A DNA stretch of 64,000 bases from Cohnella thailandensis. GTDB taxonomy: Bacteria > Bacillota > Bacilli > Paenibacillales > Paenibacillaceae. A model generated the notes under the pieces. It did not search any database, was not told the origin of the DNA, and saw only the letters and a list, made by a program, of their open reading frames with translations. This document shows, one piece after another, positions 1 through 9,091 of the stretch. The stretch lies in contig NZ_JACJVQ010000011.1 of NCBI RefSeq assembly GCF_014212135.1, positions 124,001 to 188,000 of the forward strand. Reading direction: 5' to 3'. Numbering within the stretch: position 1 is the stretch's first letter; the number at the start of each line of letters is the position of its first letter. The position numbers and the translations under genes are program-made.

Positions 1-38
1 AAATGGAAGTGCTTGGCGATCCCGCAGAAACGCAGTCG
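1..38. other. Window edge, no supportable gene
   Basis: These first bases lie just past the stop codon of the leftmost minus-strand gene. They are too short to say what they hold. Confidence 0.3.
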
Positions 39-950
39 CTAGTAGCGTACGCCCTCGATAATATAAGTCGTGTCTTTGAGCAAACGGTCGATATCCACCG
101 CGGCCGCCCTCAGGTTGACGGTCTCGCCGCGGCTCATCATCTCTTCCAGGTCCGCGATCATCAGCTCGACCTGCTTCAGGTTGGCCAGAAGCCCGCGATT
201 CTCGCTTAAAGAGAGGTCCTTCTCGATCCTCGCTTTAAGCAAGGCGGCCTCCCGGTCGATCCGGTGCTTCATGTCGTCCAGCAGCTCGACGTTTTTCCGG
301 AAGTCGGTCGTCCTGACCTGCATGTCGGCAATCAGGGTTTGCGTCTCTTGAACCTGCTCCTTCGCCCGGACGGAGTCGAACGCTCCCGCCTCGCTCGCCT
401 TCCGGATGGAGCTGTCGATTCGCTGCAAGCCCTTCCGGAAGTCGTCCAGCGGGTAGCTCGTTCGCTTGGCGATCTCCTCGACGGCCTTCGCCACCGCTTC
501 CGAATCCTTCTTCGCCTGATCGAGAAGACGCCGCGCTTCGTCGGACGCCTTCTCCATCACGAGCATCTGCCGCTTGAAGCGGTCCAGCTGCCCGGCGATC
601 TCGTTCCCTTCGTATTGAAGCTTCTTCGCTTGGTAATACGGCGTAACGAACGACAGGAATCGGACCCGGCTTCCGTCCAGCTTCCGCTGGAGGGCTTCCG
701 ATTTCTCTCGGGCGGAGAGAACGGCTCTCTCCAGATCCGACAGAGCTTCCTTCGTCCGCCCTTGGACGAAGCCGGAATCGGCCTCCTTGAATTCCGTCGA
801 TAAAATCAAAGAGCTAAGGCGGGTCAAAGCTTCCTTATTCCGTTCGGATTCCCGCCGCAGCACGCTCCTGCTTAGGCCGAACTGCAAGCTCAGCAGTAGA
901 AGAGCGAACGCAACGAGCGCTAGGATCGGGAAGAGGAGCGTTGTCGACAT
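39..950 (-). CDS. Membrane-anchored coiled-coil protein of unknown function (303 aa)
   Basis: I do not recognise a family. Residues 1-25 form a hydrophobic segment that looks like a single N-terminal membrane anchor or uncleaved signal. The remaining ~275 residues are highly charged and rich in Lys, Glu, Arg and Leu, with heptad-like spacing typical of extended coiled coil. The ATG lies 6 nt after the stop of the SEC-C gene upstream, and the ribosome site (GGAGG) sits inside the last codons of that gene, so the two are probably translationally coupled. A LemA-like or envelope-spacing role is possible, but no diagnostic motif was seen. Confidence 0.75.
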   Translation of the reverse strand: MSTTLLFPILALVAFALLLLSLQFGLSRSVLRRESERNKEALTRLSSLILSTEFKEADSGFVQGRTKEALSDLERAVLSAREKSEALQRKLDGSRVRFLSFVTPYYQAKKLQYEGNEIAGQLDRFKRQMLVMEKASDEARRLLDQAKKDSEAVAKAVEEIAKRTSYPLDDFRKGLQRIDSSIRKASEAGAFDSVRAKEQVQETQTLIADMQVRTTDFRKNVELLDDMKHRIDREAALLKARIEKDLSLSENRGLLANLKQVELMIADLEEMMSRGETVNLRAAAVDIDRLLKDTTYIIEGVRY

Positions 951-956
951 CGGGCA

Positions 957-2105
957 TCAGCCTCCGTGGCACTTCTTATACTTCTTGCCGCTTCCGCACG
1001 GACAAGGATCGTTCCGTCCGACCTTCCGTCCGGTCGCCAGGTCGATCAAATTGCCCGCGGCCGTCTTTCTCACGTTCTCTTCGCCGCTCGCTTCTCCGGA
1101 GAGCTCGTTCGGGGTGTGCCCCTTCAGCCCCCAGAAGCGCGTATGGTTGTGCAGCTCGGTGATATGCCCGATGAACCCTTGAATAAGCAGCGCATCCTCC
1201 ATCTCCAGCTGATCCTGGAAAAACTCCAGCAGCTGCGAAGGGCTGGCTCCCGCTTGAATGTTCATCGAACACTCGAGAATAAGGCCGTCCGCGTCCTCCT
1301 CGGACAACGAGTAGTTCGTCTCCAGAAACCGGACGAACGCCTTGAAGCTGGCGTTGCGCTCGATGTAATCCCATTCGCCGGCCTGAAGCAGCTCTTCCGT
1401 CGTGAACGGACGGAAGGGAAGATCCGGGCGCAGAAGCTGCTCCTGAACGAGCTGCTCCGGCTCGAGGGCCGAGTCGTCCGCATAGCCGTATGCTCCCGCC
1501 TGGAACCCGGCGTCATATTGGCTCGCCTCGGTCAGCAGCCGATCCAGCTCGCCTGCCTTCAGCTCGGCGCTAAGGTGCGGAGCCAGCAAGCCATGCAGAT
1601 CGGCAGGGCCGAGCGCTCCGTAGTAATTCAGCAATCCGCGTACGAGACGCAGCGTTCTCGAATTGTTGCGGGCAGCCTCCCGGTAAAAGGATGGGTCCAG
1701 CTTCTTGAACGCTTCCGCGACTTCGGCGGGCATCGCCCAGCGGTTCTTGCCCTTCGCGCTGCGAGGGAACAGGAAGCCTCTCTCCTGCAGGTAATAGCAG
1801 CCGATGCCGCTTTGCTCGGGCAGCCAGCCGTCGGTCGCCGCCTTCTTGACGAGCTGGAACCTTTCTTCGTCCAGCTTGACCAGAACGCCCGGCAGCTGCT
1901 GCGGCAGAAGCTCCGCTAGCCGGGCGGCCAAGTCGTCCTTCTTAAGCGAGCTAAGCCCGGCCAGCTTCAGCGAGCTGCGAATAGCGGTCAGATCGCTCTT
2001 CGACAGCGGCGCCAGCGCGTCGGCCAGGCTAAGCGTCCCTTCCAGCGAGGGCCACGATTGATCTTGTTCGAGTGCTTGATTCTGTGCTTGCTTGGTGCTC
2101 ATCAT
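957..2105 (-). CDS. SEC-C motif zinc-binding protein (382 aa)
   Basis: The last 20 residues form a SEC-C motif ([11 protein letters not shown] followed by KKYKKCHG), the small zinc-binding module best known from the SecA C-terminus and from many stand-alone proteins. Residues ~25-70 resemble a SAP/Rho-N-like helical module (leucine-rich, [11 protein letters not shown]). The middle is a helical region with no catalytic motif that I recognise. It could start at either of two adjacent ATG codons (2105 or 2102). It precedes the coiled-coil gene in an apparent two-gene operon. Function unknown; such proteins are common in Bacillales. Confidence 0.85.
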   Translation of the reverse strand: MMSTKQAQNQALEQDQSWPSLEGTLSLADALAPLSKSDLTAIRSSLKLAGLSSLKKDDLAARLAELLPQQLPGVLVKLDEERFQLVKKAATDGWLPEQSGIGCYYLQERGFLFPRSAKGKNRWAMPAEVAEAFKKLDPSFYREAARNNSRTLRLVRGLLNYYGALGPADLHGLLAPHLSAELKAGELDRLLTEASQYDAGFQAGAYGYADDSALEPEQLVQEQLLRPDLPFRPFTTEELLQAGEWDYIERNASFKAFVRFLETNYSLSEEDADGLILECSMNIQAGASPSQLLEFFQDQLEMEDALLIQGFIGHITELHNHTRFWGLKGHTPNELSGEASGEENVRKTAAGNLIDLATGRKVGRNDPCPCGSGKKYKKCHGG

Positions 2106-2227
2106 TTCATCCTATCTCCGCGTAACCGGACTATTTCGTCCCTTCCATTCTAACCAAAGTTACACGGTTCGACAACCGAACTGGAATGATTTACCTTGCA
2201 AGCACTTTCCGCAGCACCTTCCGCGGC

Positions 2228-3631
2228 TTAACGGAAATCCGGCGGAATGCGCCCGGCCAGGCCGGTCAGAATCGCCGTCTCGATGACGGCATGGCGAACC
2301 TTCGGCACGACGTGCTCGTTGAAGATGCTCGGGATGATGTACTGATCGTTAAGCTCGTTCTCCGTGACGACGGACGCGATCGCCCGGGCCGCCGCCAGCT
2401 TCATCGGCTCGCTGATCCGCTTCGCGCGGCAGTCGAGCGCGCCGCGGAACAAGCCCGGGAACACCAGAACGTTGTTGATCTGGTTCGGGTAATCGCTTCT
2501 TCCCGTGGCGAACACGGCGACGTGAGGAAGCGCCTCCTCCGGGGCGATCTCCGGATTCGGATTCGCCATGGCGAACACGATGGAGCGCTCCGCCATCTTC
2601 CGGACGTCCTCGGCTCCGAGCAGCCCGCCGCGCGACACGCCGATGAACACGTCCGCCCCTTCGATCGCATCCTTAAGCGTCCCCGGCTCGGGCTGTACTT
2701 GATGCTGCTCGGCGAGCCAGCTCCACATCGGATGGTCGTAGCGGCCTCCGCGAACGATGGCCCCCTCCCGGTCCACCGGAACGAGGAGGGTCACTCCCGC
2801 GTCGAGCAGCATTTTGCAGATCGATACTCCTGCCGCGCCGATGCCGTTGACGACGACCTTCACCTGATCGATCCGTTTGCCGACGACCTTCAGCGCGTTG
2901 AGCAGACCGGCGATGACGACGACGGCCGTGCCGTGCTGATCGTCGTGGAAAATCGGAATGGACAGCTCCTCCGACAAGCGGCGCTCGATCTCGAAGCAGC
3001 GCGGCGAGCTGATGTCCTCCAGGTTGATTCCGCCGAAGATCGGGCTGATCGCCTTGATCGTGCGGATGATCTCTTCGGTATCCTTCGTGTCCAGGCAGAT
3101 CGGGAACGCATCGACGCCGGCGAGCTGCTTGAACAGCATCGCCTTGCCTTCCATGACCGGCGCCGCGGCATACGGTCCGATGTCGCCAAGGCCGAGAACG
3201 GCCGTGCCGTCCGAGATGACGGCGACCGTGTTCCGCTTCACCGTCAGCGAGAACGCCTTCTTCGGGTCCTCGTGAATCGCTTCGCACACGCGCGCCACTC
3301 CCGGCGTATAGACCCGCGACAGATCGTCCCGGTTCTTGATCGGCAGCGTCGGCTGAATGGAGATCTTGCCCCCCAGGTGGGCCAGGAACGTCCGGTCGGA
3401 TACGTTGACGATCTTGAGCCCCTTCACGTTCTTAAGGGCTTCGAGGAACGGCTTCTCCCCATGATCTCCGGCGTCCACCGTCACGTCGCGGATGGACGAC
3501 TCCTTCCCCGGGCGGATGACGTCGATCGAGGTGATGTCCCCTCCCGCCTCGGTAATCGCCGTCGCGACTTCGCCGAAGCTGCAGCGGGAATGATCCATTT
3601 CCAATCTAAGAATAAGGCTTGTCTGTCCCAT
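2228..3631 (-). CDS. NAD(P)-dependent malic enzyme with N-terminal ACT domain (467 aa)
   Basis: Converts malate to pyruvate and CO2 with reduction of NAD(P). Residues 1-80 form an ACT domain, as in the B. subtilis YtsJ/MalS group of fused enzymes. The catalytic body follows, with the YTPGVARVCEAI substrate-loop motif, SDGTAVLGLGDIGP, the metal-site segment FHDDQHGTAVV, and the Rossmann glycine motif NGIGAAGVSIC. Length is normal for an ACT-malic enzyme. The ribosome site AAGGAGG lies 12 nt before the ATG. It appears monocistronic. The ACT domain suggests allosteric control by a small ligand, which the sequence does not identify. Confidence 0.95.
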   Translation of the reverse strand: MGQTSLILRLEMDHSRCSFGEVATAITEAGGDITSIDVIRPGKESSIRDVTVDAGDHGEKPFLEALKNVKGLKIVNVSDRTFLAHLGGKISIQPTLPIKNRDDLSRVYTPGVARVCEAIHEDPKKAFSLTVKRNTVAVISDGTAVLGLGDIGPYAAAPVMEGKAMLFKQLAGVDAFPICLDTKDTEEIIRTIKAISPIFGGINLEDISSPRCFEIERRLSEELSIPIFHDDQHGTAVVVIAGLLNALKVVGKRIDQVKVVVNGIGAAGVSICKMLLDAGVTLLVPVDREGAIVRGGRYDHPMWSWLAEQHQVQPEPGTLKDAIEGADVFIGVSRGGLLGAEDVRKMAERSIVFAMANPNPEIAPEEALPHVAVFATGRSDYPNQINNVLVFPGLFRGALDCRAKRISEPMKLAAARAIASVVTENELNDQYIIPSIFNEHVVPKVRHAVIETAILTGLAGRIPPDFR

Positions 3632-3734
3632 TTGGCTTCCGTTCCTCCTTTTCCGAATGCGGTTCTAAGCCCCATTATAGTCATGCAAGGGCCGTTATCA
3701 ATGAACGATCTGATGATTAAATCGCGCGGATAGA

Positions 3735-3769
3735 ACAAAAAACCGCCCGAAATGGTTCGGTCGGCGGCT
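3735..3769 (-). terminator. Intrinsic terminator of speD
   Basis: Just past the speD stop, the minus strand has an imperfect GC-rich hairpin (inner stem CCGAA/TTCGG, outer CCGCC/GGCGG with a mismatch) followed by TTTTTT. Confidence 0.6.
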
Positions 3770-3788
3770 AAACGGAAGTTATGCGGCT

Positions 3789-4595
3789 TCAGCGAATGTT
3801 TTTCCCATAGAAAATTTCGTCCATCTCCATCTTCAGCTTGCTCGCGATCTGCTCTTGGTCCGCCGGGGAGAGCTTGTCCTTCGTATAGCCGAATAGGTAG
3901 TTGTTCAAGTCGAACTGCTTCAGCTTGCACTTCGTGTGGAAGATATGCTCCTGATAGACGTTGACGTCGATCATGGAATACAGCTCGGCCACCTCGTCCG
4001 GGATATAATTCTGGATCGAGTTGATGTCGTGGTCGATAAACAGCTTGTGCCCGTCAAGCGCCCTCGTGAAGCCGCGAACGCGGTAATCGATCGTCATGAT
4101 GTCGGTGTCGAACGAATGAATCAGATAGTTCAGCGCTTTGAGAGGGGAAATTTCGCCGCAGGTGGAGACGTCGATGTCCGCGCGAAAAGTGCTGATCTCC
4201 TCGTTCGGATGGGACTCCGGGTACGTGTGCACGGTGATGTGGCTTTTGTCCAATTGCAGCACGACGTTCTCCGGGAGCGGTCCCGGCGACTCCTCGTACG
4301 ATTCCGTCGGAACCTCGACGATCGGTCCTTCCGACACGAGAAGGGTCACGCTGGCTCCTTGCGGAACGTAATCCTGTTTCGCCGTATTCAGCACGTGCGC
4401 GCCGATGATGTCCGACACCGTGTTCAGAATGCTGGTCAACCGGTCCGAATTGTATTGCTCGTCGATGTAGGCGATGTAGGCTTCCCGCTCTTCCTTCGTC
4501 TTCGTGTAGCAAATATCGTACATATTGAAGCTGAGCGTCTTCGTTAGGTTATTGAAGCCATGCAGCGTTATTCGTTCCTCATGCGAGGCGTTCAT
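3789..4595 (-). CDS. speD: S-adenosylmethionine decarboxylase proenzyme, E. coli type (268 aa)
   Basis: Decarboxylates S-adenosylmethionine to supply aminopropyl groups for spermidine synthesis. The chain self-cleaves at a Lys-Ser bond to make a pyruvoyl cofactor; the site is seen in [13 protein letters not shown]. The [17 protein letters not shown] segment is also typical of the long gammaproteobacterial-type SpeD (~264 aa) rather than the short SpeH type. An upstream TTG would give 289 residues, but the ATG at 4595 is preceded by GGGGGAG six bases away and begins where homologues begin. No spermidine synthase gene is adjacent. Confidence 0.93.
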   Translation of the reverse strand: MNASHEERITLHGFNNLTKTLSFNMYDICYTKTKEEREAYIAYIDEQYNSDRLTSILNTVSDIIGAHVLNTAKQDYVPQGASVTLLVSEGPIVEVPTESYEESPGPLPENVVLQLDKSHITVHTYPESHPNEEISTFRADIDVSTCGEISPLKALNYLIHSFDTDIMTIDYRVRGFTRALDGHKLFIDHDINSIQNYIPDEVAELYSMIDVNVYQEHIFHTKCKLKQFDLNNYLFGYTKDKLSPADQEQIASKLKMEMDEIFYGKNIR

Positions 4596-4672
4596 CCAAA
4601 CTCCCCCATTCTGACCTAAGGGTTCCCACTGCGGGCGGCGGCCATTCATGGCGGCCAATCTTCCGCGAGGTC

Positions 4673-4701
4673 CTGACGAAAGTCCGTTAGGATGGTATAC
4701 T
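4673..4701 (+). promoter_or_regulatory. Sigma-A promoter with extended -10 for the MFS gene
   Basis: CTGACG (4673-4678), 17-bp spacer, TATACT (4696-4701), with TGG directly before the -10 (extended -10). It reads toward the MFS gene, leaving a leader of about 78 nt that holds a small CCGTC/GACGG stem. Confidence 0.55.
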
Positions 4702-4785
4702 CGTTACATTCAAATAGAGAGCCGTCCGAAGAGACGGAATATACGGATAGGAAAATACGGATAGAAAGAGGAAGAAACCACACCT

Positions 4786-6012
4786 ATGAGTACCCCCAGT
4801 CCGACCTCCCAAACGGCAAGCCGGAAGGAGAAGTTTCCCTTCCCCTTACTTTGCCTTACCCTCGGCGCCTTCGCCATCGGCATGACCGAGTTCCTGATCA
4901 TGGGGCTTCTGCCCAACGTCGCCGAGGATCTCGGCGTCTCGATTCCGCGAGCCGGCCAGCTGATTACCGGCTACGCTCTCGGCGTCGCGGTCGGCGCGCC
5001 GCTTCTGACGATTCTGACCTTGAAGGTCGCGCAGAAAAAGCTGCTCGTCCTGCTCATGCTCATCTTCATTCTCGGCAACGCCCTTTCCGTGGTCGCGCCG
5101 AGCTACCTGCTCCTGCTCTCGGCGCGGATCCTGACCGCGTTCGCGCACGGCACGTTCCTCGGCGTCGGCTCCTTGATGGCCGCACGCCTCGTGAAGCCGG
5201 AGCGGCGCGCCGGCGCCGTCTCCCTCGTGCTCGCGGGGCTGACGATCGCCAACATCGTCGGCGTCCCGTTCGGCACCTTCATCGGCCAGCAGCTCGGCTG
5301 GCGGGCTTCCTTCGGCGCCATTACGTTGCTCGGCTTGATCTCGCTGGCCGGCATCGTCCGCTTCATTCCGGTCTACGAGCAGGGATCGGCGCCGAAGCTG
5401 TCCAAGGAGCTGCGCAGCCTCGTGAAGCCGCAGGTCCTTCTGATGCTGGCGACGGGAGCGTTCGGCTGCGCCAGCCTATTCGCTCTCTTCACGTATATTA
5501 CCCCGATTCTGGAGACGGTAACGGGATTCGCCGAGCATAGCGTCACCTACATTCTGGTCCTGTTCGGGATCGGAGTCACGCTCGGCAACATCGTGGGCGG
5601 CAAGCTGGCCGACTGGCGGCTCATGCCCTCCGTCTTGATCATCTTCGGACTGCTTGCCGTCATTCTGGCTCTGATGACGGTTCTGCTGGAATCGCCGGTT
5701 CTCGCCGTTCTCGCGATCTTCGTCTGGGGCGTCGGCGCCTTCGGCGCGTTCCCGGGCATCAACGTGCGCATCATGAACGAAGCTCACGAGGCGCCGCTTC
5801 TGTCATCGACCTCGACCCATTCGGTCTTGAACATCGGCAATGCGGGCGGCGCTTATCTCGGAGGCCTCGTCATTTCGCATTCCGGCTTGCACAACCTGCC
5901 TTGGCTCGCTTCCGGCCTCGCCGCCGTCGGCCTGGTGATCGCGCTGTCCAGCTACCTGCTCGGCCGCCGAATTCCCGCGGCTACCTCCGCCGAAGCAACC
6001 CTCTCTTCCTGA
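4786..6012 (+). CDS. MFS drug/sugar efflux transporter, DHA1 AraJ-like (408 aa)
   Basis: A twelve-helix major facilitator. The first helix carries the motif GMTEFLIMGLLPNVAEDLGVS, typical of the AraJ/SotB/YdhP group of DHA1 exporters, and helices 4-5 hold the antiporter-type G-rich segment (GLTIANIVGVPFGTFIG). Families in this group export arabinose-like sugars or drugs such as chloramphenicol; the substrate cannot be read from the sequence. It is divergent from speD and stands alone, with a terminator beginning in its last codons. Confidence 0.9.
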   Translation: MSTPSPTSQTASRKEKFPFPLLCLTLGAFAIGMTEFLIMGLLPNVAEDLGVSIPRAGQLITGYALGVAVGAPLLTILTLKVAQKKLLVLLMLIFILGNALSVVAPSYLLLLSARILTAFAHGTFLGVGSLMAARLVKPERRAGAVSLVLAGLTIANIVGVPFGTFIGQQLGWRASFGAITLLGLISLAGIVRFIPVYEQGSAPKLSKELRSLVKPQVLLMLATGAFGCASLFALFTYITPILETVTGFAEHSVTYILVLFGIGVTLGNIVGGKLADWRLMPSVLIIFGLLAVILALMTVLLESPVLAVLAIFVWGVGAFGAFPGINVRIMNEAHEAPLLSSTSTHSVLNIGNAGGAYLGGLVISHSGLHNLPWLASGLAAVGLVIALSSYLLGRRIPAATSAEATLSS

Positions 6013-6032
6013 CGGAAGGGAGGGCTTTTTTT
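5999..6032 (+). terminator. Intrinsic terminator of the MFS gene
   Basis: CCCTCTCTTCC pairs with GGAAGGGAGGG (11 bp, one G-T pair) around a TGAC loop, then CTTTTTTT. The stop codon lies within the hairpin. Confidence 0.85.
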
Positions 6033-6047
6033 ATCCGCAAATAAAGT

Positions 6048-6063
6048 TGTGAAAATAATCACA
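6048..6063. promoter_or_regulatory. Rex/Fnr-like operator 1 upstream of nox
   Basis: TGTGA-AAATAA-TCACA, a perfect TGTGA-N6-TCACA palindrome. Its centre is ~51 bp upstream of the predicted transcription start. This is the half-site pattern shared by Bacillus Fnr and Rex boxes. Confidence 0.65.
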
Positions 6064-6071
6064 TAAAACTA

Positions 6072-6100
6072 TTGCCATCCCGTTGTCGATCGAGTATGAT
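6072..6100 (+). promoter_or_regulatory. Sigma-A promoter of nox
   Basis: TTGCCA (6072-6077), 17-bp spacer, TATGAT (6095-6100). The predicted start near 6107 places operators 2 and 3 inside the transcribed leader. Confidence 0.7.
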
Positions 6101-6117
6101 TATTCCAACGGATACGT

Positions 6118-6133
6118 TGTGAAATAAATCACA
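6118..6133. promoter_or_regulatory. Rex/Fnr-like operator 2
   Basis: TGTGA-AATAAA-TCACA; with flanks it reads TTGTGAA-N4-ATCACAA, one base from the Rex consensus TTGTGAA-N4-TTCACAA. It is centred near +19 of the predicted transcript, a position that suits repression. Confidence 0.65.
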
Positions 6134-6144
6134 ATATAAACGTA

Positions 6145-6160
6145 TGTGAAAAAAATCACA
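6145..6160. promoter_or_regulatory. Rex/Fnr-like operator 3
   Basis: TGTGA-AAAAAA-TCACA, centred near +46 and 26 bp before the nox start codon. Confidence 0.6.
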
Positions 6161-6185
6161 CTTACCTTTAGAGGAGGACCCCGCC

Positions 6186-7520
6186 ATGAGAATCGTCGTT
6201 ATCGGTTGTACCCATGCAGGAACCGCCGCCGTCACCCAGATGGCGAAGCTTTACCCGGAAGCCCGGATTACGGTCTACGAACGGAATGACAACATCTCCT
6301 TCCTGTCGTGCGGGATCGCGCTGCACGTAGGCGGCGTCGTCAAGAAGGCCGAGGAGCTGTTCTACTCGAGCCCCGAGCAATTGACGGAGCTGGGCGTCAT
6401 CACGAAGATGAAGCACGACGTGCTGGCCGTCGATACCGAAGCCCGTACCGTCCGCGTGCGGAATCTCGTTACCGGCGAAGAGAGCGTGGACGCCTACGAC
6501 AAGCTGGTCATGACGACAGGCTCGTGGCCGATCATTCCGCGTCTGGAAGGAATCGACCTGCAGAACGTCCTCCTCTGCAAAAACTACCATCACGCCCAAA
6601 CGATCATCGAGAAGGCGAAGGACGCGAAGCGGATCGCGGTCGTCGGCGCCGGCTATATCGGCATCGAGCTCGTCGAAGCGTTCGAGCAGCTCGGCAAGCA
6701 GGTCACCCTGATCGATGCCACTCCTCGCGTTCTTTGCAAATACCTCGACGCCGAATTTACCGATCGGGTGGAGGATGACATGCGGAAGAAGGGCATCGAT
6801 CTGAAGCTGAACCAAGGCGTGACCGGGTTCACCGGGGAGAACGGACGCGTGAGCAAGGTGCACACGACCGAAGGCGCGTACGAGACCGACATGGTCATCC
6901 TCTGCATCGGCTTCCGCCCGAACACCGACCTGCTGAAGGGTCAGGTCGACATGCTGCCGAACGGAGCTATCCTCGTGGACGACTACATGCGCACGAGCCG
7001 GGACGATGTCTTCGCGGCGGGAGACAGCTGCGCCATCCGTTACAACCCGACCCGCAAGCATGCGTACATCCCTCTCGCAACGAACGCCGTCCGGATGGGA
7101 ACGCTCGTCGCCCGCAACCTCGCGAAGCCGACCGTCAAGTACATGGGAACGCAGGGCACATCGGCCATCAAGATTTTCGACCATCACATCGCTTCGACCG
7201 GAATGACCGAACAAGCCGCTCTAGACGCGTGCATCGATGTGAAAAATGTCACAATCGAAGACCATTACCGTCCCGAATTCATGCCGACTTACGAAAAAGC
7301 GCTGCTTAAGGTCGTGTACGAGGCGGGGACCGAACGGATTCTGGGCGCGCAAATCTTATCGAAGGCCGACCTGACGCAGTACATCAACACTCTCTCGATA
7401 TGCATTCAGAATCGAATGACGATGGAAGAGCTCGGCTTCGTCGATTTCTTTTTCCAACCCCATTACAACAAGCCCTGGAACCTGTTGAACCAGGCCGGCT
7501 TGCAAGCTTACCGCTCGTAA
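6186..7520 (+). CDS. nox: FAD-dependent NADH oxidase, water-forming type (444 aa)
   Basis: Oxidises NADH with O2, regenerating NAD+. It belongs to the CoA-disulfide reductase/NADH oxidase branch of the class II disulfide oxidoreductases. Seen: N-terminal FAD motif VVIGCTHAGTAA; single redox Cys42 in SFLSCGIAL, the hallmark of four-electron Nox and CoA-disulfide reductase; an NADH-binding motif VVGAGYIGIELVEA; FAD motif VFAAGDSCA; and a C-terminal dimerisation domain (~330-444). Length matches lactic-acid-bacterial Nox. Ribosome site GAGGAGG is 8 nt before ATG. Three upstream TGTGA-N6-TCACA boxes suggest NADH/oxygen-responsive control by Rex or Fnr. A CoA-disulfide reductase activity cannot be excluded. 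Confidence 0.88.
   Translation: MRIVVIGCTHAGTAAVTQMAKLYPEARITVYERNDNISFLSCGIALHVGGVVKKAEELFYSSPEQLTELGVITKMKHDVLAVDTEARTVRVRNLVTGEESVDAYDKLVMTTGSWPIIPRLEGIDLQNVLLCKNYHHAQTIIEKAKDAKRIAVVGAGYIGIELVEAFEQLGKQVTLIDATPRVLCKYLDAEFTDRVEDDMRKKGIDLKLNQGVTGFTGENGRVSKVHTTEGAYETDMVILCIGFRPNTDLLKGQVDMLPNGAILVDDYMRTSRDDVFAAGDSCAIRYNPTRKHAYIPLATNAVRMGTLVARNLAKPTVKYMGTQGTSAIKIFDHHIASTGMTEQAALDACIDVKNVTIEDHYRPEFMPTYEKALLKVVYEAGTERILGAQILSKADLTQYINTLSICIQNRMTMEELGFVDFFFQPHYNKPWNLLNQAGLQAYRS
7238..7253. promoter_or_regulatory. Fourth TGTGA-N6-TCACA palindrome inside nox
   Basis: TGTGA-AAAATG-TCACA lies in the coding sequence of nox. It may be chance or an auxiliary operator; only the exact match to the three upstream boxes supports it. 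Confidence 0.25.
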
Positions 7521-7531
7521 GCGCAAAAAGA

Positions 7532-7572
7532 ACAGCCAGAGCTCCTCTCTCCCAAGGAGAGGCTCTCTGGCT
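7532..7572. terminator. Hairpin after nox
   Basis: AGCCAGAG..CCTCTC pairs with GAGAGG..CTCTGGCT in a long stem. The plus-strand tail TCTATTCC is a poor U-run, so termination may be partial, with some read-through into the small membrane gene. Confidence 0.5.
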
Positions 7573-7602
7573 CTATTCCATTCGTATAAGGACGGTAGCG
7601 AG

Positions 7603-7881
7603 ATGAGACTGATGAAGTTCCCGTTGGCGATTCGGACCCGAAGACAGCTTCTTCTGTCCGGTTATCTATTTCTCGCGATGTGGGCAGCCCTCGAGTGGAT
7701 CAGCGATCAACATGACCACACGATCCGGTCTCCCTTTGTCTTCATCCCCTATATGGCTTCTTTCACCGCGTGCATGGTGCTGTCGGCCGCCCTTTACCTG
7801 CATCGTCCCGGCAAGTGGCTCTGCCAGGAGAAGCTCGCCTCGCTTCTGCTGCTGACCCCTCTGGTCTGGAATTTCTTCTAG
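7603..7881 (+). CDS. Small membrane protein (92 aa), unknown
   Basis: Two to three hydrophobic segments (about residues 14-31, 43-63 and 77-92) separated by short polar loops. It resembles the short YwaF/DUF-type membrane proteins only in general character. It has AAGGA ten bases before the ATG and lies downstream of nox on the same strand, convergent with the alcohol dehydrogenase gene. I do not recognise a family. Confidence 0.55.
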   Translation: MRLMKFPLAIRTRRQLLLSGYLFLAMWAALEWISDQHDHTIRSPFVFIPYMASFTACMVLSAALYLHRPGKWLCQEKLASLLLLTPLVWNFF

Positions 7882-7911
7882 GCGGGAACGGGGACGCATG
7901 CGGCTTTCCGT

Positions 7912-9078
7912 TTACAGGCTAAGCCGGTAAATCGCCGCGACATCCGCTTGTTCAAGCTTCTTGAAGTGGCCGAGCGGGCCGAAGCCGACCGCCTTGGCCG
8001 CCATCTCTTCGATCCGGTCCTCGCCGATGCCGACCTCGGCCAGAGTCGAAGGAGCGCCCAGCGAACGGAAGAAATCCCTTGTCGCTTGGATTCCTTCCAG
8101 CGCCACATCCTCGTCCGACTTGCCGGACGGATCGATATCCCAGACTCGGACCGCGAACTGCACGAACCGTTCGATCCGCTCGCGATAAACGTACTTCATC
8201 CAGTTCGGGTATACGATCGACAGTCCCGCTCCATGAGCGATATCGTAAATGGCGCTCAGCTCGTGCTCGATATCGTGGCTCGCCCAATCCTGGTCCATCC
8301 CCACGCTGATCATCCCGCCGTTAAGCGCGTATGTACCGCAAAGCATCAGGTTCGCTCTCGCCGCGTAATCGTCCGGCTTCTCCTGCGCCAGCTTCGCGTT
8401 CTCCACGATCGTCTTCAAGATCGATTCGCACAATCTCTCCTGCAGCGGCGTATCCGGCGTATGATTGAAATATTGCTCGAACACGTGCGTCATCATATCG
8501 ACCGCGCCATAGGCCGTCTGATCCTTCGGAACCGTATACGTCAAGGTTGGGTCGAGGATCGAGAACCTCGGAAAAGCATGTACGGACAAGTACCCGAGCT
8601 TGCGGTTCTGCTCCCAGTTCGTAATGACGGACGCGCTGTTCATCTCGCTTCCCGTCGCGCTAAGCGTCAGCACCGTGCCGAGCGGCAACGCGTCCTTCGC
8701 CGTCGCCTTGTGCTCATAGAAGTCCCATACGTCGCCTTCGTAAGGCACTCCCAGCGCGATCGCCTTGGAAGCGTCGAGAACGCTCCCTCCCCCGACGGCC
8801 AGCACGAACCCGATGCCGTTCTTCCGGCAGATGTCGATCCCTTTATGAACGGTAGAAAGTCTCGGGTTCGGCTCGATGCCGGCCAGCTCGAACGCTTCGA
8901 TTCCGTGCTCCTTCAGCTGCGAGAGCACCTGATCGTACAGCCCCGTCTTCTTGATGCTTCCGCCGCCGTAAACGAGGAGCGCCTTGTTTCCGTACGCGGC
9001 CGCTTCCTTGCCGAGCTGACGGACGGTGCCTTGCCCGAAAATGATCTTGGTCGGATTCTGAAACGCGAATGAATTCAT
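7912..9078 (-). CDS. Iron-containing alcohol dehydrogenase, YugJ/YqhD/BdhA type (388 aa)
   Basis: Likely an NAD(P)H-dependent butanol/aldehyde reductase. Seen: cofactor motif [14 protein letters not shown]; metal-site Asp/His in [16 protein letters not shown]; and the C-terminal half with [18 protein letters not shown], where the metal-binding His is in HGAGLS. Length and order match B. subtilis YugJ/YugK and E. coli YqhD. The start ATG lies 13 nt after the stop of the upstream 222-aa gene with its ribosome site in the gap, so the two form an operon. It neighbours the redox enzyme nox, but on the opposite strand. Confidence 0.93.
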   Translation of the reverse strand: MNSFAFQNPTKIIFGQGTVRQLGKEAAAYGNKALLVYGGGSIKKTGLYDQVLSQLKEHGIEAFELAGIEPNPRLSTVHKGIDICRKNGIGFVLAVGGGSVLDASKAIALGVPYEGDVWDFYEHKATAKDALPLGTVLTLSATGSEMNSASVITNWEQNRKLGYLSVHAFPRFSILDPTLTYTVPKDQTAYGAVDMMTHVFEQYFNHTPDTPLQERLCESILKTIVENAKLAQEKPDDYAARANLMLCGTYALNGGMISVGMDQDWASHDIEHELSAIYDIAHGAGLSIVYPNWMKYVYRERIERFVQFAVRVWDIDPSGKSDEDVALEGIQATRDFFRSLGAPSTLAEVGIGEDRIEEMAAKAVGFGPLGHFKKLEQADVAAIYRLSL

Positions 9079-9091
9079 CTAAGCCCTCTCC

